Assembly: GCF_001428525.1 (NCBI RefSeq)
Contig: NZ_LMHW01000011.1
Coordinates: 372,001-436,000 of the forward strand
Direction of reading: 5' to 3'
DNA: 64,000 bases
Source: Flavobacterium sp. Root186
GTDB taxonomy: Bacteria; Bacteroidota; Bacteroidia; Flavobacteriales; Flavobacteriaceae
This document shows, piece by piece, positions 18,659 through 27,575 of the stretch. Position 1 is the first letter of the stretch. Each line of letters opens with the position of its first letter. Both the position numbers and the translations under genes were made by a program. The notes under the pieces are model-generated. The model was not told where the DNA came from and made no database searches. It saw only the letters and a list, made by a program, of their open reading frames with translations.

Positions 18659-21061
18659 TTAAAATTTGAAAGTAAGGTTGGCCACTAATTGTCTTGTAGG
18701 CATCATATTAGCCCAATAATCTGCAGACCAATATTCTTTGTTTGCAATATTATTTAGTTTTAAGCCTAATCTAAATTTTTGTTTTTCGTAAAAAACGCTG
18801 GCATCCAGAGTCGTGTAACCGTTTGCCGTAAACGTATTGGCATCATTAAGATAACTATCACTTTGTGTATTTCCTCCAAAACCGAAGCCAAGGCCTTTTG
18901 CTTTTCCGTCTAACAATTTATAGCTCAGCCAAAAGTTGGCAACGTTAGCAGGAGTAGAGTATGGGCGCTTTCCCTGAACATTTGGGCTGGCTTTTGTGTA
19001 TTCACTTTCGTTATATCCATAACCCACAATAACGTGGAACCCTCTAAATGGATTTGCGATTAAATCGGCTTCGAAACCTTTACTTCTTTGTGTGGCATCC
19101 TGAACAGAAAACATATTGTTGTTTGGGTCTGTACGAAGTTTGTTTTTAACTTCGATATCATAATAACTCAAAGTTCCGTTTAATTTTCCACCTAATAATT
19201 CCACTTTTACACCACCTTCTAATTGGTTGGCATGTTCTGGTTTAAATTCAGTTAATCCATTTGGGTTGTCTGCCGTTGGAGCAGGAGCCACGTTTGTAAA
19301 TCCGTTCATGTAATTTCCAAAAACCGAAACTTTGTCTTTAACAACCTGATACACTAAACCAAATTTTGGTGAAACTGCATCTTGATTGTATTTTGCAATT
19401 TTATTTTCGTAATGATCAAAACGTGCGCTCGCCATGGCAAGGAAACGATCTGTAATATTAATAACATCCGAAGCATAAAAACTCAACGTTCTAAAATCTC
19501 TTGTATTTACAACCGTTGGAGCTGTCATATCAGCGATTAGCTGTTTGTATTTGTCCATATTAATAAAAGCAGCATTTCCGTTTATGGGTAAGGCAGGATT
19601 CCCAACTGCTGCATCATAATTATTAATAAGCCATCTGTTGTCGTTTGTGCTGATATAAGTATAATCGATACCAAGTAATAAACGGTTTCTAAGACTTCCT
19701 ATATTGAAATTTCCAATAAAGTTTTGCTGTATTTGAGAAGTTTTAAATGTACTGTTGATGTTGTATAACCTTCTTTGTAATGTCATATCGGAATTGGCAG
19801 CCGTGTTGATTAAAACAAACAAATAATTGGCTTTGTTGTCTGTAAATGCATTTGAGAAATTCGTCTGTGAAACCCATTGATCAGATAATTGATAAGTGGC
19901 ACGTGCAAAAATATTGGTGTTTTTTGCTTCAGATTGTAAATCATCTGTTGCATACGATTTTTTGAAATCAAAGTGTAAATCGTCTAGGCTTGCAACTGGC
20001 GGTGTTCCTGAACCTAAACCAATAGAAATAGAGTTTCGGCTTCCTTTATACAATTCTAAATCAAAATCTAAAGTTAAGCGGTCACTTGCTTTATAAGTAA
20101 ACGACGGAGCGACAACAAATGTGCTGCTTTTACCGTAATCCTGCCATGTTTTTTGATTGTCAAGGGCAGCATTTATTCTAAAAAGCATAGTTTTTTCTTC
20201 GTTTAAAGGCGTGTTGAAATCGATTGTCGTACGGCTTAAAGCCCAGCTTCCGGTTGTGTAGCTTACTTCGCCTTTCATAACGTCAAAAGGTTTTTTGGTA
20301 ACTCTGTTAATTAAACCTCCATAAGTGGTTAATGCAGAACCAAATAAAGTGGCAGATGGCCCTTTGATAACTTCGATACTTTCAAGATTTACAGGATCGC
20401 TTAAAGTTACCCAGTTGGTATTCATTCCGTTACGGATTGATCCCGCTGCCGATGCACCGCTAAAACCTCGCATTCTTAAGCTCAAACCAACTCCGCCTGA
20501 ACCCACGCTTAAGGTTACGTTGTTTAATCCAGGTGCCGTATTTAAGGCACTTCTAAAATCGACTGCAATCTGTTCCTGGAAAAGTTCTTTTGGAACTACG
20601 GTATAAACCTGCGGATTTTCGAGATTGCTAATTGGTAAACGGGCAACATATTCGCTCTTTTTTTCTGCAAATTTTTTAGCTCCGGAAACCACCACAACTT
20701 CCTGAAGTTCTTTTAAAGAAGATTCCAGCTGAAAAGAAATGTTTGTAGTTTCGTTTGTATTTACCGTAATTTCTTGTTTTAATGGTTTATGTCCCATCAT
20801 GTTAATCTCAATTTGATAGGTTCCGGTTGGAATTTTATGCAAAATAAAAACACCATTTTCGTCTGTAATGGCTGATTTTTTTATTTCAGGAATTACAATA
20901 TTTACAGATCCGGCATTTTGATCGTCAGATGTAATTACGTTTCCTTTTATTGAGCCTGTATTTTGCTGTGCAAATGTTTTTGTTGCTAATAAGCAGCAAA
21001 ATAAAACAGCATAAACAAGCTTGCTTAACATTTTTCTTTGAATGGTTTTAATAAAAAACAT
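18659..21061 (-). CDS. TonB-dependent siderophore receptor with carboxypeptidase-like domain
   Basis: 800 residues from ATG 21061; ATG 21031 (MLSKLVYAVLFC) would give a cleaner signal peptide. After the signal comes a carboxypeptidase-like regulatory domain (~35-110, GSIKGNVITSDDQNAG, ITDENGVFILHKIPTG), a TonB-box-like EVVVVSG, a plug with NLESIEVIKGPSATLFGSALTTYGG (residue text shortened), and a barrel ending NLTFKF. It imports a ferric siderophore and heads an operon with the PepSY protein and esterase. An AraC regulator is divergent. Two direct half-sites lie upstream of its -7 element, so iron/siderophore-responsive activation is likely. Confidence 0.93.
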   Translation of the reverse strand: MFFIKTIQRKMLSKLVYAVLFCCLLATKTFAQQNTGSIKGNVITSDDQNAGSVNIVIPEIKKSAITDENGVFILHKIPTGTYQIEINMMGHKPLKQEITVNTNETTNISFQLESSLKELQEVVVVSGAKKFAEKKSEYVARLPISNLENPQVYTVVPKELFQEQIAVDFRSALNTAPGLNNVTLSVGSGGVGLSLRMRGFSGASAAGSIRNGMNTNWVTLSDPVNLESIEVIKGPSATLFGSALTTYGGLINRVTKKPFDVMKGEVSYTTGSWALSRTTIDFNTPLNEEKTMLFRINAALDNQKTWQDYGKSSTFVVAPSFTYKASDRLTLDFDLELYKGSRNSISIGLGSGTPPVASLDDLHFDFKKSYATDDLQSEAKNTNIFARATYQLSDQWVSQTNFSNAFTDNKANYLFVLINTAANSDMTLQRRLYNINSTFKTSQIQQNFIGNFNIGSLRNRLLLGIDYTYISTNDNRWLINNYDAAVGNPALPINGNAAFINMDKYKQLIADMTAPTVVNTRDFRTLSFYASDVINITDRFLAMASARFDHYENKIAKYNQDAVSPKFGLVYQVVKDKVSVFGNYMNGFTNVAPAPTADNPNGLTEFKPEHANQLEGGVKVELLGGKLNGTLSYYDIEVKNKLRTDPNNNMFSVQDATQRSKGFEADLIANPFRGFHVIVGYGYNESEYTKASPNVQGKRPYSTPANVANFWLSYKLLDGKAKGLGFGFGGNTQSDSYLNDANTFTANGYTTLDASVFYEKQKFRLGLKLNNIANKEYWSADYWANMMPTRQLVANLTFKF

Positions 21062-21103
21062 GTTGTGTTTATTTAGATTGGTTATAAATTGTTAATTTTA
21101 CCG

Positions 21104-21111
21104 CAAAAGTA
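21104..21111 (-). promoter_or_regulatory. Bacteroidota -7 element of the receptor operon
   Basis: TACTTTTG on the minus strand matches TAnnTTTG, 43 bases before the receptor start. No clear TTTG lies 18-20 bases upstream; instead the repeat pair at 21131-21169 starts there, as expected where an activator replaces a poor -33 box. Confidence 0.6.
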
Positions 21112-21130
21112 AGAGGATAAAAAAAACATA

Positions 21131-21169
21131 ATAAACGCAATAAGGATTAATATAAACGCAAAAGGGATT
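21131..21169. promoter_or_regulatory. Direct-repeat operator, probable AraC-family site
   Basis: ATAAACGCAATAAGGATT (21131-21148) and ATAAACGCAAAAGGGATT (21152-21169) match at 16 of 18 positions. They start 21 bases apart, two helical turns, so both face the same side of DNA. AraC-family proteins bind such direct half-sites. The site lies between an AraC gene and the receptor operon. Confidence 0.65.
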
Positions 21170-21249
21170 TTGTTGAATGCTCTTAGAAAGAGTTAGTTAT
21201 AATTGATCAAAATACATTTAACCAACCCAGCCATAAACAATTTTTAGGA

Positions 21250-22239
21250 ATGAAAACAATGATGAGAAGCGATATCTTTAAAAAGGAACTGGTTGTGGTT
21301 AATGACCCAATTCGGTTTAATAAAGAGGATCTTATCGAAAAGAAAATCAATTACGACTATAAAGGAATTAAGGGTATCATTACAGATATTATGCTTGACG
21401 GAATTCATGTGGTTGCGCGCGATGTTACCGTTGCCGATGGATCGTATTCTATAGAAGTAGAACATGATTTTTCGTTTGTAAAACTCCATATAGAAATGGA
21501 AGGTGATAATGAATATTGCCCCGAAAATCCAGAGGAAAGAGGCATTTATGTTCCGCAGGGACATTATAATTTATTTTATCTGCCTAAAATAAAAGGTATT
21601 TTAAATTATCGGACTAAAAAAAGAAGAACACTCGAAATTACGTTTACAGAAGATTATCTGCAGCAATTATTTTATCCGAATTTAAAAGCTACAATTCCCT
21701 TATTAGCAGAAGCGCTGACCAATAAAACAGAATATGTGATGTGGGAAAACAGTAAAAGTATTTCGCCAAAATTGAATATTTTAATTGAAGATATTTTGCA
21801 GTGTACATATTCCGGCGCGATTAAAAAAGCCTTTTTAGAATCGAAAGTAGTGGAGATTCTTTCGTATTTATTTACGATTATAAATGAAGAAGAAAATACA
21901 AAGGTGAATGTAGAATTAAGTGCCTGCGATTATATTAAAATTCTTGCTGTAGAAAATATCTTAAAAACACAATTTAAAGAAAAACATACTCTGGCGAGTA
22001 TCGCTGCACAAGTTGGTTTGAATAATTTTAAAATCAAGAAATATTTTAAATTGGTTTTTAATACAACGGTTTTCAATTACTTAACGCAGGTTAGAATGGA
22101 ATATGCAAAACAATTGATTTTAGAAAAAGATATGCCTATTTCTGTTGTTTCTGAAGAATTGGGCTATAAAAATCCGCATCATTTTACGGTTGCTTTTAAA
22201 AAGACTTTAGGGTATTTGCCGAGTAAATTGAAAAATTAA
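21250..22239 (+). CDS. AraC family transcriptional regulator
   Basis: 329 residues. The N-terminal ~200 residues are a ligand-sensing domain of the PchR kind (GIHVVARDVTVADGSYSIEVEHDFSFVKLHIEMEG-type strands). The last ~100 residues form the double helix-turn-helix: HTLASIAAQVGLNNFKIKKYFK and then PISVVSEELGYKNPHHFTVAFKKTLGYLPS. PchR-like proteins bind a ferric siderophore and activate the cognate receptor genes. The gene is divergent from a receptor operon and convergent with another receptor, so control of one or both is likely. Confidence 0.92.
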   Translation: MKTMMRSDIFKKELVVVNDPIRFNKEDLIEKKINYDYKGIKGIITDIMLDGIHVVARDVTVADGSYSIEVEHDFSFVKLHIEMEGDNEYCPENPEERGIYVPQGHYNLFYLPKIKGILNYRTKKRRTLEITFTEDYLQQLFYPNLKATIPLLAEALTNKTEYVMWENSKSISPKLNILIEDILQCTYSGAIKKAFLESKVVEILSYLFTIINEEENTKVNVELSACDYIKILAVENILKTQFKEKHTLASIAAQVGLNNFKIKKYFKLVFNTTVFNYLTQVRMEYAKQLILEKDMPISVVSEELGYKNPHHFTVAFKKTLGYLPSKLKN

Positions 22240-22271
22240 AAAAGGGATTAATAGAAATTAATCCCTTTTTT
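22238..22271. terminator. Bidirectional intrinsic terminator
   Basis: AAAAAAGGGATTAAT at 22238-22252 pairs perfectly with ATTAATCCCTTTTTT at 22257-22271 across a 4-base loop. It overlaps the AraC stop codon and faces the convergent receptor gene. Confidence 0.88.
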
Positions 22272-22276
22272 AATGT

Positions 22277-22345
22277 CTGTCACCCTAAGCTAAGTCGAAG
22301 GGCAGTACAGTACGTGAGCTTCGACTTAGCTCAGCCTGAAAAATA
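22277..22345. repeat. REP-like palindrome
   Basis: AGCTAAGTCGAAG at 22288-22300 pairs with CTTCGACTTAGCT at 22319-22331. The outer flanks TGTCACCCTA and CAGCCTGA pair only in part. It resembles the widespread CACCCTGAGC-TCGAAG palindromes of environmental Bacteroidota. Confidence 0.6.
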
Positions 22346-22367
22346 CTAAACTGCACTTGACAAATCT

Positions 22368-24824
22368 TTAGAATTTATAAGAAAAACTTAATAACGCATT
22401 TCTTGGTTTTTGTGGATTAACCGTAGACCATCCGCCATTAAAATAATCTTTATTTCCGATATTGTTGATATTTAAAGCTACACGAAATTTAGTCGAACTA
22501 TAAAAAATCGAACCATTGATTACGGTGTATTCCGGCAGAACAAATTTTCCTGTTACCTGACTGTCTAAAATAACATTGTCGCTGGCGTAATTTCCTCCAA
22601 AACCAATTCCGAAATCTTCTAAGAAACCTTCATCAAATTTATAAGTTGCCCAAAGATTTACAAGATTTTTAGGCCCTGACCAAAATGGTCTTTTTCCGGT
22701 TTCAAGCCATGAATTTGCCTCATCTCCTTTTACTATTTTGCTATCATTATGGCTATAACCTGCTATGATGCTTACACCTTTTAGAGGTGCAGCATTCAAA
22801 TCAAATTCGAATCCTGTGCTTTTTGCTGAACCTCCTTGTACTGTATTTATCGGGCTTCCGGGAGCTGCAGTAACTAAATTATCTACTTCAATGTTATAAT
22901 AACTTACCGTAGCATTTAGTTTATCAGCTAAAAGATTTGCTTTTACTCCAAATTCTAATTGGTTGGCATGTTCTGGTTTGAACGTTTTTGTTCCCGTTGG
23001 TTCTTCTGTAACTTCATCATATACAATGGCTGGAGAAATATTTTTAAAACCATTCATATAATTGGCAAACACGGCAAGTTTATCTTGTATTGGCTGATAA
23101 AGCAAACCAAATTTTGGAGATAAAGCAGTTTGATCATAATCATCTTCATCTGTTGTTACATCAGCTTCAGTATCAAAATAATCAACACGTAAACTCGCCA
23201 TTGCCAATAAACTTGGCGTTATATTAATAACATCAGATGCATAAGCACTATATGTCGCTTCTTTACTAGTATAATTTGTTGTTCCGGCAGATGCCAAAAC
23301 ATTATCTACAGAACTGCGGGTAGGATATCTCGGATCATGTTCGATACCGGTTTCAGGATCAATATAACTTACATCTCCCTGGGCTGTTACATTGTATAGC
23401 CATGCATATCCGCTGCCGCCAAACATTACTTCTTTTGCAAAATAATCAAATCCGGCAACTAAACGATTACGCATGTTTCCGATTTTGAAATCGCCTACAA
23501 AATTTTGCTGAATATCTGTTGTTGTAGTTTGTGACTGTTCTTTAGTAAGACTTAGACCAAATTCTTTCGTACCATTTTGATTGTCATAAATATATGAGTA
23601 ATAACCATCAGACTTTGAAGAACCTCTTGAAAAAATCGTTTGTGAAGTCCATTGATCAGAAATTTTGTAATTCATCTGAGCCTGTAAATTGAACCTTGGG
23701 TTTTTCATACTTAAATCATTACCAGAAAAAGAAAGATGTGTATTATAGTTCAGTTCATCCAGATTTGCGAACTGAAGCTGGGATTCTCTGCCTAAAAATA
23801 ACATTGGAGGCGTTGTTTTTTCTTCCTGCATAAACTCTGTATTAATAAGAAAAGATAATTTGTCATTTACTTTATAAGAAAGGGAAGGAGCAACAAAAAG
23901 TGCTGTACGGAATCCTGAATCCTGAAAACTGTTTTCTGTTTGGTAAGAAGCATTAACCCTAAATGAAATATCATTATTATCATCTAATCGTGTATTAACG
24001 TCAGCGGTAACTCTGTTAAGGCCAAAACTTCCTGCTGTATAGGAGAATTCCCCGCCAAAACCTTCGTATGGTTTTTTGGTTACGGTATTAACAAGACCTC
24101 CGTAAGAAATTAAACTGCTGCCAAATAAAGTTCCGGATGGTCCTTTGATCACTTCAATTCTTTCAATGTTTGCAGGATCAAGACTTCCGTTAGTTAAGCC
24201 CGGTAATCCGTTTACGATATTTGCCTGAGCTTCAAATCCACGTAATGTATAATACGAACCGCCATCGCCGCCGCGGCCTGTAGATTCCCATAATTTTTGA
24301 ATTCCCGGTACATTTTTTAAAGCATCGTCATAAGCGGTAATAGCTTGTTCTTTCATTAATTCAGAAGAAACCACATTGTAAACCTGTGGATTTTCGATGT
24401 TTTTAAGAGGCATTTTAGAAACATAAGTACTTTGTTTTGGGAATGCTTTTCCTCTCGAATTGGTAATAATAACTTCCTTTAACTGCTTGTTTGAAACTCT
24501 CAATTGCAGGCTTAATATTGCCGTTTCACCGCTGGTAACAGTGACTTCTTGTTCAAGAGTTTCGTAACCCGTTAAGGAAACCTGAACGGTGTATGTATTT
24601 GGTTTTACTCTATTAAATTCAAAAGAACCATCTTCGGTAGAAACAGTTCCGTATTTTGAGTTTTTAAGGATGATGTTTACGCCAAGTGCCGGTTCACCGT
24701 CAGATGTTGTTATCGTTCCTTTAATTTTTCCGTTATTTTGCTGGGCATTTACAGCACCAATAAAAATAAGGAACAAGCAGATTGTATAAAGAAACTGCTT
24801 AGTAATTTGGTTAGAATAATTCAT
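22368..24824 (-). CDS. TonB-dependent siderophore receptor with carboxypeptidase-like domain
   Basis: 818 residues. Signal peptide to ~28 (GAVNAQQ), regulatory beta-sandwich ~35-110 (GKIKGTITTSDGEPALGVN), TonB-box-like EVIITNS, plug with NIERIEVIKGPSGTLFGSS and GGLVNTVTKKP, and a barrel ending SFSYKF. It is clearly a paralogue of the receptor at 18659-21061 (shared NPQVY near residue 140 and KPEHANQLE near 600), so the two probably take related ferric siderophores. It is a single gene convergent with the AraC regulator. Confidence 0.93.
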   Translation of the reverse strand: MNYSNQITKQFLYTICLFLIFIGAVNAQQNNGKIKGTITTSDGEPALGVNIILKNSKYGTVSTEDGSFEFNRVKPNTYTVQVSLTGYETLEQEVTVTSGETAILSLQLRVSNKQLKEVIITNSRGKAFPKQSTYVSKMPLKNIENPQVYNVVSSELMKEQAITAYDDALKNVPGIQKLWESTGRGGDGGSYYTLRGFEAQANIVNGLPGLTNGSLDPANIERIEVIKGPSGTLFGSSLISYGGLVNTVTKKPYEGFGGEFSYTAGSFGLNRVTADVNTRLDDNNDISFRVNASYQTENSFQDSGFRTALFVAPSLSYKVNDKLSFLINTEFMQEEKTTPPMLFLGRESQLQFANLDELNYNTHLSFSGNDLSMKNPRFNLQAQMNYKISDQWTSQTIFSRGSSKSDGYYSYIYDNQNGTKEFGLSLTKEQSQTTTTDIQQNFVGDFKIGNMRNRLVAGFDYFAKEVMFGGSGYAWLYNVTAQGDVSYIDPETGIEHDPRYPTRSSVDNVLASAGTTNYTSKEATYSAYASDVINITPSLLAMASLRVDYFDTEADVTTDEDDYDQTALSPKFGLLYQPIQDKLAVFANYMNGFKNISPAIVYDEVTEEPTGTKTFKPEHANQLEFGVKANLLADKLNATVSYYNIEVDNLVTAAPGSPINTVQGGSAKSTGFEFDLNAAPLKGVSIIAGYSHNDSKIVKGDEANSWLETGKRPFWSGPKNLVNLWATYKFDEGFLEDFGIGFGGNYASDNVILDSQVTGKFVLPEYTVINGSIFYSSTKFRVALNINNIGNKDYFNGGWSTVNPQKPRNALLSFSYKF

Positions 24825-24876
24825 GGTTTTCTTTTTAAATAGTTATCGCTGTTATTTAGAATAAATAAAAACAACG

Positions 24877-24884
24877 CAAATGTA
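24877..24884 (-). promoter_or_regulatory. Bacteroidota -7 element of the third receptor gene
   Basis: TACATTTG on the minus strand matches TAnnTTTG, 53 bases before the start codon. The AraC half-site motif seen at 21131 is not repeated here. Confidence 0.55.
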
Positions 24885-25018
24885 AAAATTATAATTCCGC
24901 TAACAAATATTATTTGAGTTCATTTGTTAATGATTTTGTTATAATCGGTAGGAAGAAAAACTGAAAATTGCAGGCTTTTATTAAATGTAAAAAGAACAGT
25001 AATTCCCTTTAAAAGCTT

Positions 25019-25026
25019 TATTTTTG
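25019..25026 (+). promoter_or_regulatory. Bacteroidota -7 element of the MFS gene
   Basis: TATTTTTG matches TAnnTTTG and lies 20 bases before the start codon. Confidence 0.55.
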
Positions 25027-25046
25027 CAATCTGAAAAACAGACTTC

Positions 25047-26207
25047 ATGATTTTACCTTTCTTCAAAAAAATACAAAATACACCCCGAGGATTCCGTATA
25101 GCAAATACTGTGTTTTTTTTCCTTTCCGGTTTTGGTTATTCTTCCTGGGTATCCAGAATTCCGCATATACAAGCGCAATTGCATTTAAGCGAAGCGGAGT
25201 TTGGAGCTGTTTTATTTGCATTTCCAATTGGTTTAATGCTTACAATGCCATTTACAGGAAAGTTATTAAATAAGTACAGCAGTCGTTATATTATGCTTTT
25301 AGGAGCGATTATGTTTAATATTGTTCTTTCTTTACCGGGTTTAGCCGCTTTTGTATGGCAGCTGGTTATTATACTTTTAATTTTTGGTGCTTCGCGTAAT
25401 ATTTTCAATTTATCGATCAATGCGCAATCCCTGGAAGTTCAAAAATTATATCCAAAATCAATTATAACCCGTTTTCATGCAGTTTGGAGTATTGCCGTTT
25501 TTTCGGGTGCAGGTTTAGGTTATGTGATGGTAACGCAGCATATTGCACCTTCACATCATTTATTAGGAGTAAGTGTTTTTATGCTGGCACTTACGGCTTG
25601 TTTTTACCCGTTAAGTATTCATAATGATCCTGTACCGGTTAAAAAGAAGTTCTTTTCAATGCCGGAAAAAAATCTTGTCAAGTTTGCCTTGATTTGTTTT
25701 GTCTCCATGGCTTGCGAAAATACAATGTACGACTGGAGCGGTATTTATTTTGAAAATATACTAAAGGCTTCGCCAAAGTTAACCAGTGCAGCATTTGTGT
25801 TTTTTGCTACAGCGGTAACTTTAGGACGTATATTTGGTGATTATGGTGTTATGAAATTCGGGACTAAAAAAATTCTGCTTTACAGCGGAATTTTAATCAC
25901 TGTTGGTTTCGCACTTTGTTTTATTCTGCCTTACGCATACCCAACTATTTTTGGTTATGTTTTAATAGGATTTGGGGTCTCCTGTGTGGTTCCGTTAGTG
26001 TTCAGTATTGCCGGAAGATCGTCAAAACTCAGCAGCGGTTCGGCATTAACTTCTATTTCTACTATTGGTTATTTAGGATTTTTATTGGTGCCGCCAATGG
26101 TTGGTTTTATCTCTGAATATTTAAGTATGAAATGGGCTTTTCTTGTTATGGCACTTTTAGGTATTCTGATGATTTTTATGGTGAATAAAATCGGAGAAAA
26201 CGAATAA
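25047..26207 (+). CDS. MFS transporter, YbjJ-like
   Basis: 386 residues with 12 predicted helices in two halves of six. The pattern GFGYSSWVSRIPHIQAQLHLSE and LNKYSSRYIMLLGA in the N-half, and VSMACENTMYDWSGIYFE at the start of the C-half, recalls YbjJ/FucP-side MFS proteins. The substrate is unknown. Its position beside siderophore receptors allows a role in siderophore export or uptake of a released ligand, but sugar or nucleoside transport is equally compatible. It has its own promoter, and a hairpin within the following repeat may end its transcript. Confidence 0.85.
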   Translation: MILPFFKKIQNTPRGFRIANTVFFFLSGFGYSSWVSRIPHIQAQLHLSEAEFGAVLFAFPIGLMLTMPFTGKLLNKYSSRYIMLLGAIMFNIVLSLPGLAAFVWQLVIILLIFGASRNIFNLSINAQSLEVQKLYPKSIITRFHAVWSIAVFSGAGLGYVMVTQHIAPSHHLLGVSVFMLALTACFYPLSIHNDPVPVKKKFFSMPEKNLVKFALICFVSMACENTMYDWSGIYFENILKASPKLTSAAFVFFATAVTLGRIFGDYGVMKFGTKKILLYSGILITVGFALCFILPYAYPTIFGYVLIGFGVSCVVPLVFSIAGRSSKLSSGSALTSISTIGYLGFLLVPPMVGFISEYLSMKWAFLVMALLGILMIFMVNKIGENE

Positions 26208-26217
26208 TTTTTTGTCT

Positions 26218-26270
26218 AAACTGGACTGAAGTCCAGCTCTACAAAACAGGTTGAACCTTTGGTTCTTTTT
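26218..26270. repeat. Half copy of the GGACTGAAGTCC repeat with terminator-like hairpin
   Basis: AAACTGGACTGAAGTCCAGC at 26218-26237 matches the left arm of the complete element at 59009-59111 with few changes. It is followed by GAACCtttGGTTC and T7, which can act as a terminator for the MFS gene. Confidence 0.65.
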
Positions 26271-26317
26271 TTAAAACTGAAAGTAAAACAAATTAAATCA
26301 CCTAGTAAAGATTATTC

Positions 26318-26752
26318 TTAGTTTTGATTTGGATCAAAATCATACATAAAATCATTCAATTGTCCATCTGAACTTTCCAGACCGACAATATCCATTAATT
26401 CTTCAAAATAAGTACAAATTCTTTCACGATTTTCAGTATCCAATTCAAGATAAATTTCTGAAAATCGATTAAGCCCAGTTTTTATTGCATTTTGATAATT
26501 TTCATCTGTAGGATTCTTTGATTCAGCAATCTTTTTAAAATCATCTGCCATTAAATTAATTTTTTCTGTCAAAATAGATTTTAATTTTTCATCACCAATT
26601 CCTGGATAAAAAATAGTATTGTCTGGTAGAAATTTTTCTTTGTTTTTGAAATTTTCAAATTTCTGCATAGCATTAGTTGATATTTTCATTTTAGATTGTC
26701 CGCAAGATAAAAATGAAAGTATTACGCTTATTAAAAATAACTTTAATTTCAT
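26318..26752 (-). CDS. Lipoprotein, DUF4844-like
   Basis: 144 residues with lipobox LSC (Cys17). The body FLPDNTIFYPGIGDEKLK, NRFSEIYLELDTENRERIC and FEELMDIVGLESSDGQLN is strongly patterned and, from memory, matches DUF4844, a small helical family of unknown role that is sometimes cytoplasmic and sometimes lipidated. It starts 2 bases after the stop of the gene upstream, so the two lipoproteins share a transcript. Confidence 0.7.
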   Translation of the reverse strand: MKLKLFLISVILSFLSCGQSKMKISTNAMQKFENFKNKEKFLPDNTIFYPGIGDEKLKSILTEKINLMADDFKKIAESKNPTDENYQNAIKTGLNRFSEIYLELDTENRERICTYFEELMDIVGLESSDGQLNDFMYDFDPNQN

Positions 26753-26754
26753 TA

Positions 26755-27231
26755 TTATTTCTTCGTCATAACAAATTTCTCTGAACTCGGTTTTCCATTC
26801 AAATTCCCGGAAATTTCAGCCGTTAAAGTATTATTTGTGCCTTTTGTATAGGTGATTTTTTGAGGATAATCGTGTTTTGCGTTTTCAAAAACCAATTGTT
26901 TGTCTGATTCTGCAGTAGATGGAAAAGCCACGGCTTTATCTTCATTTTGACCTTTTACGGTTGCGAAATAAGTTAAAGTTTCGCCTTTTTGAGCCAAAAC
27001 AATAGTTTCAAAATGTAAAGTGTCTTTTCCTTTTATAAAGTAGGAAGAAGCATTAAAAGTACTGTCGTTTAGTTTTTCCCAGTTTTCGGTTAAAACACCG
27101 TCTGGAGAAGTATTTTCCCAGTTTCCGATCAGCCAGTCGGCAATTTTGATTTTATCTTTTTCTACAGATTCCTTTTTCTGGCAGGAAACAACAGCTAATA
27201 CAAGCGCTAAAAGAGTAATTTTCTGAAACAT
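26755..27231 (-). CDS. Lipoprotein, DUF6265-like
   Basis: 158 residues with lipobox VSC (Cys17). The mature part begins IADWLIGNWENTSPDGVLTE and continues as an eight-to-ten-strand lipocalin-like barrel (HFETIVLAQKGETLTYFATV, KQLVFENAKHDYPQKITYTK). This fits the DUF6265 family of small beta-barrel proteins. The ligand is unknown. First gene of a two-gene operon with the DUF4844-like lipoprotein. Confidence 0.78.
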   Translation of the reverse strand: MFQKITLLALVLAVVSCQKKESVEKDKIKIADWLIGNWENTSPDGVLTENWEKLNDSTFNASSYFIKGKDTLHFETIVLAQKGETLTYFATVKGQNEDKAVAFPSTAESDKQLVFENAKHDYPQKITYTKGTNNTLTAEISGNLNGKPSSEKFVMTKK

Positions 27232-27335
27232 ATTTATGAGTTTTTGATGTTAAATGGAAGCACTAAAGTATGAAAAAAAAGTTTGCCACAAATTACACTA
27301 ATTTTTACGAATTTCTTTTTGAAAAACTGGAGATG

Positions 27336-27572
27336 TTTTGCCACAGATTAAAGGATTAAAATGATGTTTGTTTCACGCAGATTCAGCAGATTCAGGCAGA
27401 TTTAATTTTGATGCAGAATTATATAATCTGCGAGTATCTGCTTAAATCTCTTCAAATCTGCGTGAAAAATAAATTCGTGGAAATTCGAGTAATTACTTCG
27501 TCAATTACCTTCGGTCGAGTCGCGGCAAAAAAAATAAAAAAATCTTTGCTAGTCCTTTAATCTGTGGCAAAA
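27336..27572. repeat. Nested inverted repeats, 237 bp
   Basis: The outer arms TTTTGCCACAGATTAAAGGA (27336-27355) and their complement (27553-27572) pair perfectly over 20 bp. The inner arms TTTCACGCAGATT (27371-27383) and AATCTGCGTGAAA (27455-27467) pair perfectly over 13 bp. Between them lie further short repeats of CAGATT and AATTCG. It fills most of the 344-base gap before topB and shows no coding pattern. Confidence 0.75.
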
Positions 27573-27575
27573 AAA

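Noticed and set aside
21244-21564. A minus-strand frame over the AraC start
   Set aside because: It overlaps the AraC sensor domain and would block the regulatory gap; no family features.
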